Shown in pieces: positions 1 through 11,200 of a stretch of DNA of 64,000 nucleotides; within the stretch, counting starts at the first letter, position 1, and each line of letters opens with the position of its first letter. The stretch comes from Tubulanus polymorphus (taxonomy: Eukaryota; Nemertea; Palaeonemertea; Tubulaniformes; Tubulanidae): the NCBI RefSeq assembly GCF_964204645.1, contig NC_134026.1, positions 19,920,650-19,984,649 of the forward strand, given 5' to 3'. A program made the translations under genes and the position numbers. The notes beneath the pieces are model-generated. The model worked only from the letters and a program-made list of their open reading frames with translations. It made no database searches and had not been told where the DNA came from.

Positions 1-360
1 TTTGTAATTGATCATGGTAACAAAATATGCCTAGGTACAAATATAATAAGGAAATAATAAGTTATTCTACTATTCAATGCCCCCTGGTGACCATATAGAA
101 TAACTAATGGCCTTAAAACTTGCCACAATCATGGATGATATCATGAGCTACAACTTTGCAATTGAATGTGGTTACAAAATATGCATTGATACGAATATAA
201 TATAGAAATACTAAGATATTGCATTATTCAACGCCCCCTGGTGGCCATATACAAAAACCAATGACCTTGAAACTCACCACAATCATAGAACACGTTATGA
301 GCTACACATTTCTAAATGATTGTGGTAACAAAATACGCTTAGGTATCAATATAATGTGGA
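1..360 (+). repeat. ~154-bp tandem core repeat of copy A
   Basis: Slightly more than two diverged units. Each carries CAAYGCCCCCTGGTG, ATATRCATTGGTAC-like and CACAATCATAGA segments, and the CCCCCTGGTG mark recurs after 154 bp. Four further units with the same marks lie at about 1960-2550. Confidence 0.8.
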
Positions 361-447
361 AAAACTTTTTCCCACTTACGAACGAGTACTGCTGACACCA
401 AAATGGCCGCCAATTGCGTCATAATTGGCCGATGAAAAATACCTGTC

Positions 448-660
448 TCAGGTATAAAACATCCCTTTCCAAAGAATACCCATCACAAATTGCAATGAGA
501 AATGATAAAACAGTAGGAAGCTACAGGACTCAGAATTTGGGCCAAAATTAACATTTTTGGGCACTAAAAAGGTCATAGGACGGCCATCTTGAGTCCGATC
601 GACCCAATTTTTGTTATGCTGATGGGCCCTGGGGGAATTCACATATATCCGAAAGATCAA
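448..660 (-). other. Antisense ORF conserved between pearl-like copies, probably non-coding
   Basis: A 70-codon ORF opposite the conserved middle of copy A; a closely similar 70-codon ORF occurs at 2641-2853 in copy B. The two predicted peptides share start, stop and most residues, but this follows from the DNA copies being similar. No domain is recognised and both are far from any splice or promoter context, so I list it as shared sequence and do not call a gene. Confidence 0.3.
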
Positions 661-850
661 AGCGTCTTCAAAATTTCCCTCAAAAAGTTCAAAAATGTGT
701 AAAAAGTGCTGATTTTGGCGAACAACAATGGCTGCCAGTCGGCCATCTTGAGCTGAAGATGTGTCTAGGGTAGATACATGTGTAACCCAAATATCAAGAC
801 ATTACCTTGAAGTGTCTTCAAAACTTCCCAAAATAACTGGATTCCGTCTA

Positions 851-900
851 CGGATGGACGGACGCTACGACGGACGGACGAACGGACGAACGGACGGACG
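851..900 (+). repeat. (ACGG)n microsatellite within copy A
   Basis: About twelve ACGG/ACGA units. In copy B the same place (about 3078-3088) holds barely one unit, so the tract is length-variable between copies. Confidence 0.9.
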
Positions 901-915
901 AAAAGTGAACGCAAT

Positions 916-946
916 AGCCCGCTGGGACTAAAGTCCCAAGTGTGCT
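916..946 (+). repeat. 3'-terminal hairpin of pearl-like element
   Basis: AGCCCGCTGGGAC and GTCCCAAGTGTGCT form an imperfect stem around TAAA, followed by CTAAAAA. The same stem occurs at 3104-3134 and inverted at about 14620-14650. A subterminal 3' hairpin is a Helitron hallmark, but the usual CTRR-T junction is not cleanly met here. Confidence 0.7.
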
Positions 947-1420
947 AAAAAGCCGGTTCAGGTCACATATTTTTGAGAAAGTGGATATTTTGCCAACACC
1001 ATTATTCTCGTATCATAGGAACGCTATTTTAGGATAGTACCGGTAATGCATGGGGGAGGGGCTTGTGCCTTACTTGGACCCTAATTTTTTTAGAATTCCT
1101 TTTAACTTCAGTTAGAGCAAGAAGAAGTTCAGGGTGAGAAGACGGTCCAGACAGTTATTAGGGTAGGCCTATATTTATTCAAGTTCAGTGTTAATCGGAA
1201 AAATAACATTTTTCATTGGTGTGAGTAAGTCAACTATTGAATAAGATCATAAATAGAAGGCAGGTGATATTTTGCCAATGCGGCATTATTCCTGTTAACG
1301 CTATTTTGCCAATGGCATGCTCTGATTGGCTAATTGACGCCGCGCATGCGCACTGAGGTTCACGACTTAGAAAATTCAAGGAAAGTATAGAGAACAGAGT
1401 TAGAGAAAATAGTAGCATAG

Positions 1421-1473
1421 AGCGGGATTCGAAGATTGTTAGCCTAACGTCTTTCCACTAGACCACCGAGCTC
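1421..1473 (-). repeat. tRNA-like fragment (possible SINE remnant)
   Basis: Read on the minus strand it starts GAGCTCGGTGG, has a good RNA polymerase III A-box (TGGTCTAGTGG, 465-455 of line 1400) and a B-box-like CTTCGAATCC (1434-1425). The boxes are only about 21 nt apart, so roughly a dozen bases of the tRNA body are missing and it cannot fold as a full tRNA. A tRNA-derived SINE or degraded tRNA pseudogene is the likeliest reading. Confidence 0.45.
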
Positions 1474-1500
1474 CTCAAATTTTTCACTACATATAGCCTC

Positions 1501-1612
1501 AAATTACCCTACCCCTATCCCTAGAGGTAAACACGGATCCTAAACCTCACCCTAACCCTCTAGACCCTCCAGCAGACCCTAACCCGGTCGAAACCCTAAT
1601 CCTACACCCAAT
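1501..1612 (+). repeat. Degenerate CCCTAA-like tract
   Basis: Repeated CCCTA, CCCTAACCC and ACCCTAA words, interrupted by other bases. It resembles a decayed interstitial telomere-type repeat; smaller tracts of the same kind lie at 15364-15440 and 31468-31484. Confidence 0.45.
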
Positions 1613-1894
1613 GTAATGATTTTATTGTTATATTTTATAACTATATCTTATTATATAGGGCTTATAGCCATTGGCAAAATAGCGTTTACTAAAATAATGC
1701 CGCATTGGCAAAATATCCACTTCCTATGGAATTTGCTATCACGTATCGTGAATTTTTACCCTAAGATATTCCATAAATATAACCATAATCATACCAAAAA
1801 TAAGATAACATAGGTTTTAGAGAAAAAATAGCTATATGTCAGCGAAATTCAAAGACATGCATCATAACGTACTTAATACGTTTCTAACTAGGGG

Positions 1895-3139
1895 TCCAGG
1901 GACACCATGCCCACTTGGGAAGTGGTTTCAAATGCTCAACAATCTAACAATTTCAATATTCAATGCCCTCTGGTGACCATATACAAAAACCATGACCTTG
2001 AAACTCAATACAATCATAAAACATGTCAGCAGCTACGATTTTGTAATTGATTGTGATAACAAAATATGCCTCGTTACTAATTTAAAATGGAAATACTAAG
2101 TAAATCTACTATTCAACGCCCCCTGGTGACCATATTCAAAACCCAATAACCTTGTAACTCACCATATTCATAGAACATGTCATGAACTACAACTTTGCAA
2201 TTGATCATGGTAACAAAATATGCCTAGGTACCAATCTAATAAGGAAATACCAGGTTATTCTACTATTCAACGCCCCCTGGTGACCATATAAAATAACTAA
2301 TTTCCTTAAAACTCACCACAATCATAGATGATGTCATGAGCTACAACTTTGCAATTGATTGCGGTAACAAAATATGTATTGGTACAAATATAATATAGAA
2401 ATACTAAGATATTGTATTATTCAACGCCCCCTGGTGGCCATATACAAAAAACAATGAACTTGAAACTTACCCCAATCATAGAACACGTTATACGCTACAA
2501 CTTTCTAATTCATTGTTGTAACAAAATATGCTTAGGTAACAATATAATGTCGAAAAACTTTTTCCCACCTACGAATGAGTACTAATGACACCAAGATGGC
2601 CGCCAATTGCGTCATAATTGGCGGATCAAAAATACCTATCTCAGGTATAAAACATCCCTTTACAAAGAATACCCATCACAAATTGCAATGAGAAATGGCA
2701 AACCCGTAGGAAGCTACAGGACCTAGAATTCTGGCCAAAATTGACATTTTTGGGCACTAAAAAGGTCATAGGACGGCCATCTTGAGTCAGATGGACCCAA
2801 TTTTTCTTATGCTGATGGGCCCTTGGTAGATTCAAATATATTCGAAAGATCAAGGTAATTGATCATATCGTCTTCAAAATTTCCCTCGTAAACTTCGAAA
2901 ATGTGTAAAAAGTGCTGATTTTGGCGAACAACAATGGCTGCCAGTCGGCCATCTTGAATCTGATAGGGCCAGTTTTTGGGCTGAAGATGTGTCTAGGGTA
3001 GATACATGTATAAACCAAATATCAAGACATTACCTTGAAGCGTCTTCAAAACTTCCCAAAATAACTGGATTCCGTCTACGGAAGGACGAAAAGTGAACGC
3101 AATAGCCCGCTGGGACTAAAGTCCCAAGTGGGCTAAAAA
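1895..3139 (+). mobile_element. Pearl/Helitron-like element, copy B (nearly complete)
   Basis: Holds four core units (marks at 1966, 2119, 2273, 2427; period 153-154 bp), the conserved middle (2560-3060), a collapsed ACGG site and the 3' hairpin (3104-3134) ending CTAAAAA. The 5' boundary is uncertain; a short stem CCACTT-GGG-AAGTGG sits near 1909-1923 just before the core. It aligns with copy A throughout its shared length. Confidence 0.75.
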
Positions 3140-4824
3140 CGGACCTATGTTGTACCAAACTCAATAACAAACGTATTATCGTATTTTCTTCTAGCCTCGA
3201 GTGAATCGAATTATGAGCGAAAATAAGCACCAATAGCAGGATTTTCGTCGTCATCGTAACCCGAGAAATAGGCGAATTAAATGCTACCCGAAAGTTTTGA
3301 GAAAAGGTAACTGGGTAATATTTAAGTATTATTTTCACTAAATAAAAGTAAATCGCCAAATTTTAATATTTAAATAAGACTGCGCCTCTCTAGACTCTAG
3401 GTCTTTTGGTGTTTGGTTGTAACACTGTAAATTCACCTCTGTTGACAGCTACCTAAGCCAAAATTTCAGTCTTCAATATTTATTCAAAGTTGATACAATC
3501 GAGATTTATGGCCAAATTTAGGCCCTGCACGCATCCGAAATGCGAAAACTGCCGCCTTGTGAAGTCGGGGGTTTTCCCCACAATATTCTATTTCCGGGTT
3601 CCCCGAAGATTTTTACTCGCTTGCCACAGTCGGAATGAGTTAGTTCACGTGTTCACCGCTACTGATACATAGACGGGCAGCACTTGGCAGTCATTATCTA
3701 AAATATCTGGCGGTTTTGAGAAAGAGGATAACAATTCTGCAACTCTTGACACACATCTTTTTCGAAACAACTAAGAACAAATTAATGATTTGGCAAAATG
3801 ATTCACCATCCATTGATTTACCTCAGTTGTACGTACATGTATTGACTAAAACCCACTGAATCCCCGGCCAACTTTAAGCCAGGGAACAATTTCCATGTCA
3901 CAACAGATAAGAAACAACTTACAGTAGGCTCCCCCTTATTCGATGCTCACTGGATAACCTGGTAAATTGCTCTGTAAGTCGGTGAGTTATAGTGAAATTC
4001 ATTTGGTAGAAACTTTCAATTTCCCCCCCCCCCCCCCCGATTCTCAGCTCAGTATCCTGCCTGCATCCTATTGAAATATTTTAAGTCCCAACACTACCAG
4101 GTAAATCAGGTCGAGTCCTACGATTTTCACGAGGGGTAGTCACTGTCCATTAGTCATCTAATCTATCCGTCAAGTTTATCAAAGCATCCTTGGAATACGA
4201 GTAAGTCCTCGAATAAAATAACCTCAATGCAGTTCAGCAATTTTGAATAATAAGTGGCAAGATTTATTAATCGTAGACCTCATGATCAATCTCACAAAAA
4301 GCATCGAGGGCATTTTCATACTTTTCACAACCTGTTCTGGAAATAATCAATTAGAAAAACTCGATTATCTTAAATACAATCAATTTATTTCAATGCATGC
4401 AATTATAATTCTCTTATCTACATCAGAAATGGCTTTAGTCTATGCTTTAGTCTTGATCAGTCGTACCTATCACCTCTAAAAGCTTTTCATGCTGTATTTT
4501 TCTACCTGAACTTTATAACTTTTATTTTCTAAAAAACAAAAGAGAAAATTTCATCGTTATTACATTTTGCTAATGAAAAGCCCTTCTGCCATGGCAAGAG
4601 ATTAGGAGTTTAGAGCCTGGAAGTGAACCTCACTACAACCTCGTTGTACAAAGTCTTAAATCGCTTTTTGAAAATGTCTGGTGTATCTATTCCATTTGTT
4701 TTCGTTTTTTCAATTAGAAGTATTGAATTATTTGAGAGGATGAGTCCAGGCTGCAGATCAAATGAGGTTGGAAAGTACATGTATAGGGGTAGGGATCGTT
4801 GTTGGAGCACCCAGTTAACTCAGC
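3140..4824. other. Gene-free stretch
   Basis: AT-rich sequence with only short ORFs that resemble nothing I know. It contains a run of 16 C at 4023-4038. I see no repeat shared with the rest of the window and no RNA gene. Confidence 0.5.
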
Positions 4825-4930
4825 CTAAAAAATGATACCTCGTTTCTCCTAATCAACTGGATCATTTTGTAAACTGCAATAAAATTTGTGATAAGCTCAT
4901 TTCTATACCGGTAGCTGCTGGGTCTGTTAT
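4825..4930 (+). repeat. Dispersed repeat R1 copy
   Basis: Matches 32515-32613 closely (CTAAAAAATGATACC, GTTTCTCCTAAT, ATTTGT..CA, CTGCTGGGTCTGTTAT). A further unit is at 32428-32514 and diverged copies are at 54031-54165 and 55640-55705. No inverted termini seen; type unknown. Confidence 0.65.
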
Positions 4931-5072
4931 GGTTTGCACTGCACGACCCCCGTACTAACATCGTACCCAAGTTTCATCAAGATTGACCCACTAATAACAA
5001 AGCTAAGTTACTGAAAGACTCACGATAGACAGCATGAAAATGAGTCTCACAACGGAAGCCCGGGAACCAAAA
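4931..5072 (+). repeat. Dispersed repeat R2 copy
   Basis: Shares GTTTGCACTGCA, ATCGTACCCAAGTTTCATCA and ACGGAAGCCCGGGAACCAAAA with 8683-8856. Both lie near the RNFT gene, one just downstream of it and one in intron 3. Confidence 0.6.
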
Positions 5073-5110
5073 TACTTACACTGTTGTTGATAGAACTTGT
5101 TGGAATGTAG

Positions 5111-5116
5111 TTTATT
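5111..5116 (-). promoter_or_regulatory. Poly(A) signal AATAAA overlapping the RNFT stop codon
   Basis: On the minus strand the CDS ends TGAATAAA: the last A of the TGA stop is the first A of AATAAA. If this hexamer is used, the 3' UTR would be only a few tens of bases. Another downstream signal may be used instead. Confidence 0.5.
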
Positions 5117-5247
5117 CAATAGAGTTGTATGGCAGCTGATGTGGAGCCATCCCTCCACGTAGGATTATCAACGATATTAGCGCGGCACATTGGACAGGTT
5201 CTCTCTCGATCGAACCATAACGAAACGCAGTCCTCGCAGAATATATG
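5116..5247 (-). CDS. RNFT1/RNFT2: RNFT coding exon 8 (second half of RING and stop)
   Basis: 132 nt from acceptor GTTTTCAG to TGA. Begins [20 protein letters not shown] and C378, followed by [13 protein letters not shown] and stop (residues 358-400). The intron falls exactly between the Lys and His of the RING CKH, phase 0. Confidence 0.95.
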   Translation of the reverse strand, partial: HIFCEDCVSLWFDRERTCPMCRANIVDNPTWRDGSTSAAIQLY

Positions 5248-8200
5248 CTGAAAACGTGAAGTCGTGAAATATAAATGCGTTAAGTAAAGAATGCACCTGA
5301 TTAGCTAAAATGAACATGAATAAAAATCCTATATCAGTTCAGAATATAAATTCAATTTTGACTAACTTAATTTTGAAAAATATAACAAGAAACAAAATTC
5401 CTAATTGTATTAACCCTTTCAGTGCGTCTACACCGCAGTGCGGTGTATGAATCGGTGATGGATTTTGCAAGTACACCGCACTGCGGTGTATTGATTTAAT
5501 TAGTAATTATCTCTCCTGAAAAATGGCAGCACCTGTCAAACATAGTGAAATACTAGTAACTTACGATACACCGCACCGCGGAGTAGACGCACTACGGTGG
5601 TATTCCCGTTATTCAACACACTAGGGCGGGATTTTTCAAAATTATCTCCAGCACTATAGGGTATTGATTAGTCAGCACTGAAAGGGTTAAATACAAGTAT
5701 GGACTTTCCTAAATTTACATCATCGTGCATGTTTACTCCATAAACAAAATTAAATGTAAGTTAAGTATACTCGTAACTGCTTGAGTCCAAGCAGTTATAA
5801 TTCATAAAGATTTCATTCTAGGCCTATTCCTTATTCTAAAGACTAAGAATATGCACGCTTGCCGTTTATGTTTACTAGGCTGGCGCAGTTGCTAGAATCA
5901 TTTGTAGATTCTGGGAAAACTTTAACTTAGGCGAGGCACGCTTTTCATTCATATACATGTATCTAGCTAGCAGCAGTGAATAGATCAATACACCACATAG
6001 CAGCAAGTCTGTGTGACTCGCGTGTGTGCGACTCGCGTGTGTGCAAGCCATGAATATACTGGCACGTAAAAACGCAAGTGCGCTTTCGAAAGGAAATGTA
6101 GTTCCAACAACAAATAAATAACAGATTCCAAAATCAATTTATATTCAGAGGCGACTACTCTGATAGATAATTTCCCAGGTTGCTTAAGATTTCAGGGCTT
6201 TCAAGCAACTTTTGATCTTCAAATGCTGGTGCGAGCAAATATCTTTCTAATCAAAGCTATAACACCGTTAAAACTTAAGCTCAACTTGAATATTTACCTT
6301 ACAGCTCAGGATGATTGGTTCTTGAAAATGGTCCTGACATATCGGACACGAATCGCCAGCATTTTTCACGTCATCATCTCCGGCTAATTTACCGAAAACC
6401 TGAAAACGAACGATCAATCACGATTAGAAAAAGGTTTCGTCATCCATTTTATTTTCATCGTAAGCAATTTAGGCCAAAACCCACTTAAGATTATGATAAA
6501 TGAACAGAATTGTAGAAATATTTTGCTTTGAAATTTTCCTTATGAATCGCCAAGTGGGGATTTTTACCTACTAACAAGAATTGTGGAGTCTTACCTAGAT
6601 GATTTTTACCTACATTACCTATTAGCCTGAATGCAATCTCAACGGACTGTACTTAGTCGTGTTTATCGAAATGAATAAAAGCGCGCATTTATACGTACCG
6701 AATCGACGTAGAATTTAGCCCAGGCATCTCTTAATTCCAGCGATTTATTCCACATCATTATCATCTGGATTTAAACCGAAAGCAACATATGTCATTTCTA
6801 TTACGGCGTTCATGTCCTGCACGAGGACTGTACAGCACCATTTCACCCGATGAGGTCTGTGGTTAAGCCATGAAATATTTCAGTACAATTACCATTGAAC
6901 AATCAGTTTTTATATCAATGAGGCATGTTAAGGACCAAGGATCATTACTATCATTAGTACAGGTTAAAAATTGGGCCTTTTTTAATCATTTGGAGCATGG
7001 ATCCAAATCCCAGAATTCCGCAAAAATCCTCAAATTGTTATGCCCATCTGTTATGTTTTATTATGCCCATCTTGATTATCAATCTAGTAACTTGTAAACG
7101 TTATGTTCATCTTAATTTTCAATCTGGTGATTTGCAAAAAGGGAATTTTTTTTTCATTTGTCCCATCATCTGAATCGAATTCATCACAATTTTCAGTCAT
7201 TTTTTTCTGCAGTTTTTATGAGGAAAATATTCAAATGAAAAATAAATCATTTCTATTTCTTTTCCTGTCCCCTTCCATTTCAAAACGCCTATTATGAAAA
7301 ATTTCATATTTTCGTGAAAAGATCCGTACTCCAAATATTTCAAAAAGACCTTACATGTACTATGCGTACGGCTTTGAGCTGCAAATATGGGTACCGGTAC
7401 ATACCTTACATACTAGATACACGATAAGCAACACTGCTGAAAACCATTGCCCGCCGTTCACCGTGTCGGTGAGGAAATAGTACCACGGTGTTACAGGAGT
7501 TAAACATCGATAAAACTGACAAATATATTCCACGATCATGTAGTATTTACCCTAGAAACGATATATGATAAAATAAAATTTCAACTTTTTTCATGGGGAA
7601 TTTTTCATTCTTTTAATATTTCTTAATATAAAAAAGTCCATTTCAAGACCAGTTTCACTTCGATAATCCAGTTCTTTTCCCACCTACGAATGAGTACTGG
7701 TGACACCAAGATGGCCGCCATTTGCGTCATAATTGGCTGATCAAAAATACCTGTCGCAGGTATAAAACATCCCTTTCCAAAGAATACCCATCAGCCATTG
7801 CAATGAGAAATGGCAAACCAGTAGGAAGCTACAGGACTCAGAATTCAGGCCAAAATTGACATTTTTGGGCACTTAAAATAGGACGGCCATCACGAGTCCG
7901 ATCGACCCAATTTTTGTTGGAGTCCATATATGTTCCCTACGTTCATTACGTAGAAACACATTCATGTAATAGTGACAGTGTTTTTGTAAATAACTAAACT
8001 AAAACTAAAAGCATAGCGTTTTTCATTTCATGTACGACTTACCCTTCGTTTGAACGGGATCACCGCTCGTGGTAGAAGTGTTATCACAGTTTTCAGTATG
8101 ATTGCGATGAAGCGAATTACGAAATCGGTAATTCCCAAAACCCACAGTAACGTCCAGAAGTCGACGGTCGCACCAACGTTCGGCAGTTGGAATATCAAAC

Positions 8201-11200
8201 TGCAATCGAAAATATTATCGTATTTGATAATAATTAATAATATTTATTTCGCCATGTATATATGCAGTATAAATGATATATAGATTACAAACAATTTACA
8301 CACGTACATGGCAGGATGCGTGGAAAGCCAATGGAGGCAGTGTCCCGTAGGGATCCAAGCACCCACAAAAAAAGATCAAAATTTAATGAGATTAGGTAGA
8401 ATGAGGGTGAAATGGGAAAGCGAAATGGGAGTATCATTCGAAGAGCATCAAGACAAGCCATAGACAATGGTTCCTGGGCTCAGGCTTCAACTGGAACTCC
8501 GAAATTGTTAGTTCCCATTGCATTTAGGATATGTTGTACCTGGGCCCAATAGCTAAATAAGTCGAGACAATTTTTGGAATTTAGACCCCGTTCCTCAGTT
8601 ATGACATCATCCTTCAAGGTAATTTCCCTGAAAAACAGTTTATAGTGCCTAGTTCTGCTGCTAGGTGGCGCAATGGGCCCATTGTTTGCACTGCATAACT
8701 AGACCCCCTTATTGAAATCGTACCCAAGTTTCATCAAGATCGACTCGCTATTAATGAAGCAGAAAGGCAGATACACACAGGCCTACACACTCACAGACAT
8801 AGCCTACTAGACAGTACGAGAATAAGGGTCTCTCACGGAAGCCCGAGAACCAAAAATTCATAGGGTATCGTAATTTTAGTTATATTACAATACAGTCCAC
8901 CCGCTTAGATTTCATACGGGCTCAGCCTACTAGACAGTACGAGAATAAGGGTCATACGGATAGATTTCATACGGGCTCAAAAATCAAGAAATCCAGTGCA
9001 CATTAGTGAACTTGGTGGATCATCGCTGGCCGAAGCAGCATTATTGCCAGGTGCTCGTTCCAGCAAGTCACAATCAATTACCATACGATACCTTAAATAA
9101 AGCTTCTGTTCTCGTAAAACGTAGTAGATAATGAGTATGTTTCCGACGAGAAAACCGACTAATCCGAGTAACTTTCCAGTCGATCGCAGCTGTTGACTAG
9201 TATCGTTTTCCTGAAAAATGTGAAGTCAAGAATCTAAGCATTTTTGGCGCAGGGGCAACTGAATAATTGATCACAGGCAATATAATATGTATATCACTAA
9301 GGCCCTACCTTTTGTGCGATCTGTTTTTTCAGGAAGGCATTAGTCTGATAAAATGTACCGTACAGCCCGACAAGAATGAGAATACCTATTAAAACAGAGA
9401 TTACAAGCTGCAGTTGAGTACCAAGCCAGAGAGAAGGCCAATACTAGTTGCCTTATAAAAGTTTCAAATTTTCAAACCAAAACTTAACATGTTTAGATTG
9501 AATACTAGACGGCTATAGGCGCCAGCAGAATACAGGCCCCCCGCACCGCAAAGGGAGCTGTTGCAACTGTGCATGCATCATACAACAATATCTATCAAAA
9601 ATACAATATATGCGAATTCCTTGTCAAATCTATTTGAATGTAATGGAATTCTGGTTCCTACAACATCTTTATCGAGATTGAGGGTCTTGCAAGGGGAAAA
9701 TTGTGATTTCATTCATTCAAGTAACCCCATATCACACAGAAAGTGATGGTCACGTAATAAATCAACAGTTTCTATTTTGAAATTGATTGATTTTATTACG
9801 TTTTGTGTTTATCAATGTTGTATTTTTCTATTACACCTCCACTTAAATCATTCATCGATCGTCTTAAACTAGGGCTTATGGACGCAAGCGAACTCAGTTG
9901 TCATCATGAAGTGGCTGGCTATCAAATTTTCTGATCTCATGACCTTCAAATGACCTTGACCTTTTTGAGTCTCAAATTGTATTTCATTTTAAATTGTCAT
10001 CTGGGCATGGTCATCAAATTGCGACGGTTATGACTGTAGGCTATACCGTGAAAAACTAATTAAAACAGGTTCAATGTATGAAATTCTGGAATAAATTTCA
10101 GATAAGTCGTATGTACGAAGACTTTATCAGTAAGTATCGCATGATATTTTATTTAGTCACATTTCATTGAAAGCCACCTTATCAACAAAAGTCAACTAAA
10201 AATGTGAATTCAACAGTTGCAAAATAAATTTTCATGTAGTTCCTATACGGCACACAGGGCTAGCTAAAGAGATCCGATTGGTTAGAATTCATATTGTTTT
10301 CGCAACAGCCTAAATTCTTATATCCGTGGTATATCATGTACCGCACAATAAGGAGATCAAAATATTTACACAGATTTTTTACGACTTGTCACTTGTTACT
10401 TTTTTTTAACACAGAATTCAAGCGAACATCATCTATTTTTCACATCGTTGACCCCTGACATATCCGTGTCTTTGTTAAGGCACACTATTCATGGTTATTG
10501 AAAACATGGACAATCTTCAAGATCACGTTCCATAGGTCTGTGATAGATCTAACTCTCTTGAGTTACAATAAGTTCATATTCAATGTTCAGACCATGATAT
10601 TCAGAGAAGTGGTACATGTCATTCTTCGACTTTAAGAGGAAACACCAGGCACAAATCCGAAAGGTCTAATGGGCTTTGTACAAGACTCTCGAATGTTTTG
10701 ATAAGCCCAGTTATGAATGTACTCTTAACAACATTTTACACTGCCATATTACATGGAATCTTAAAAACTTCTCTTGCAAAATTAGTAAGATAAGGACAGG
10801 TTTTGTGCTTAATAATTGCTGTAAAATGCATGTCTCACCCATCAACAAAGGTAACACCTTTTATAATCTATGTCCAGTGGCAGTTGTACCGATGTGACGT
10901 TAAGTAAATTGTAAGAAGAAGGGTGTTTTCGCGTCAATTGACTATGCATAAGCACAGGGTTGCACACACAAATTGATTTGAAAAATAATTTAAAGAAAAT
11001 TTACAGAATTTAAGGGGGACTGCGGGGATTTGAGGGGGAAACTCAGAATTCTCGAGTTTTTAACCCCTGGGCCCGGTTTCACGAAAAAGTTTAAGCCTAA
11101 ATCGGTTATGTTTTAATTGTTGTCCTCATTGAAAACATGAAGTAACCAATGGCAATTATACCAAAAATTTTAGTTTAACTTGTTTGTGAAACTGGGCCCT

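Larger units (their letters stand above)
1..951 (+). mobile_element. Pearl/Helitron-like non-autonomous element, copy A (5' end outside window)
   Basis: The order along the copy is: ~154-bp tandem core units (CCCCCTGGTG marks at 80 and 234), a ~480-bp conserved middle (365-840), an (ACGG)n tract (851-900), and a GC-rich hairpin (916-946) followed by CTAAAAA. The same order recurs at 1895-3139, and parts of it at 7673-7919 and 14615-14850 (inverted). Tandem core, ACGG microsatellite and unique 3' end match the published layout of bivalve pearl elements, which have been classed as non-autonomous Helitrons. Three copies end in hairpin plus CTAAAAA and then diverge, which fixes the 3' end. No transposase or helicase is present. 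Assignment to Helitron is inference; the repeat itself is directly seen. Confidence 0.75.
981..1720. mobile_element. Inverted-repeat element with internal second inverted arm
   Basis: GTGGATATTTTGCCAA at 981 is matched by its reverse complement ending at 1720. A second, better arm at 1264-1316 pairs with 1667-1720 over about 53 bp (key words ATTTTGCCAATGCGGCATTA and CGCTATTTTGCCAATGGC). The interior holds a tRNA-like fragment and C-rich degenerate telomere-like DNA. I see no transposase and no clear target duplication. Confidence 0.55.

Noticed and set aside
1-360. CRISPR-like array from the regularly spaced repeats
   Set aside because: The ~154-bp units are similar along their whole length with no unique spacers; the window is eukaryotic and the units belong to a transposon core.
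1421-1473. A functional tRNA gene
   Set aside because: A-box and B-box are too close together and the T-arm and acceptor stem cannot form, so only a tRNA-derived remnant is supported.
3030-3359. 109-codon minus ORF across the end of pearl-like copy B
   Set aside because: It runs from unique DNA into the repeat end, with no domain and no equivalent in copy A.
8023-8205. 60-codon minus ORF overlapping RNFT exon 4
   Set aside because: It is the wrong frame; the true frame ([14 protein letters not shown]...) joins both neighbouring exons in phase and carries the family motif.
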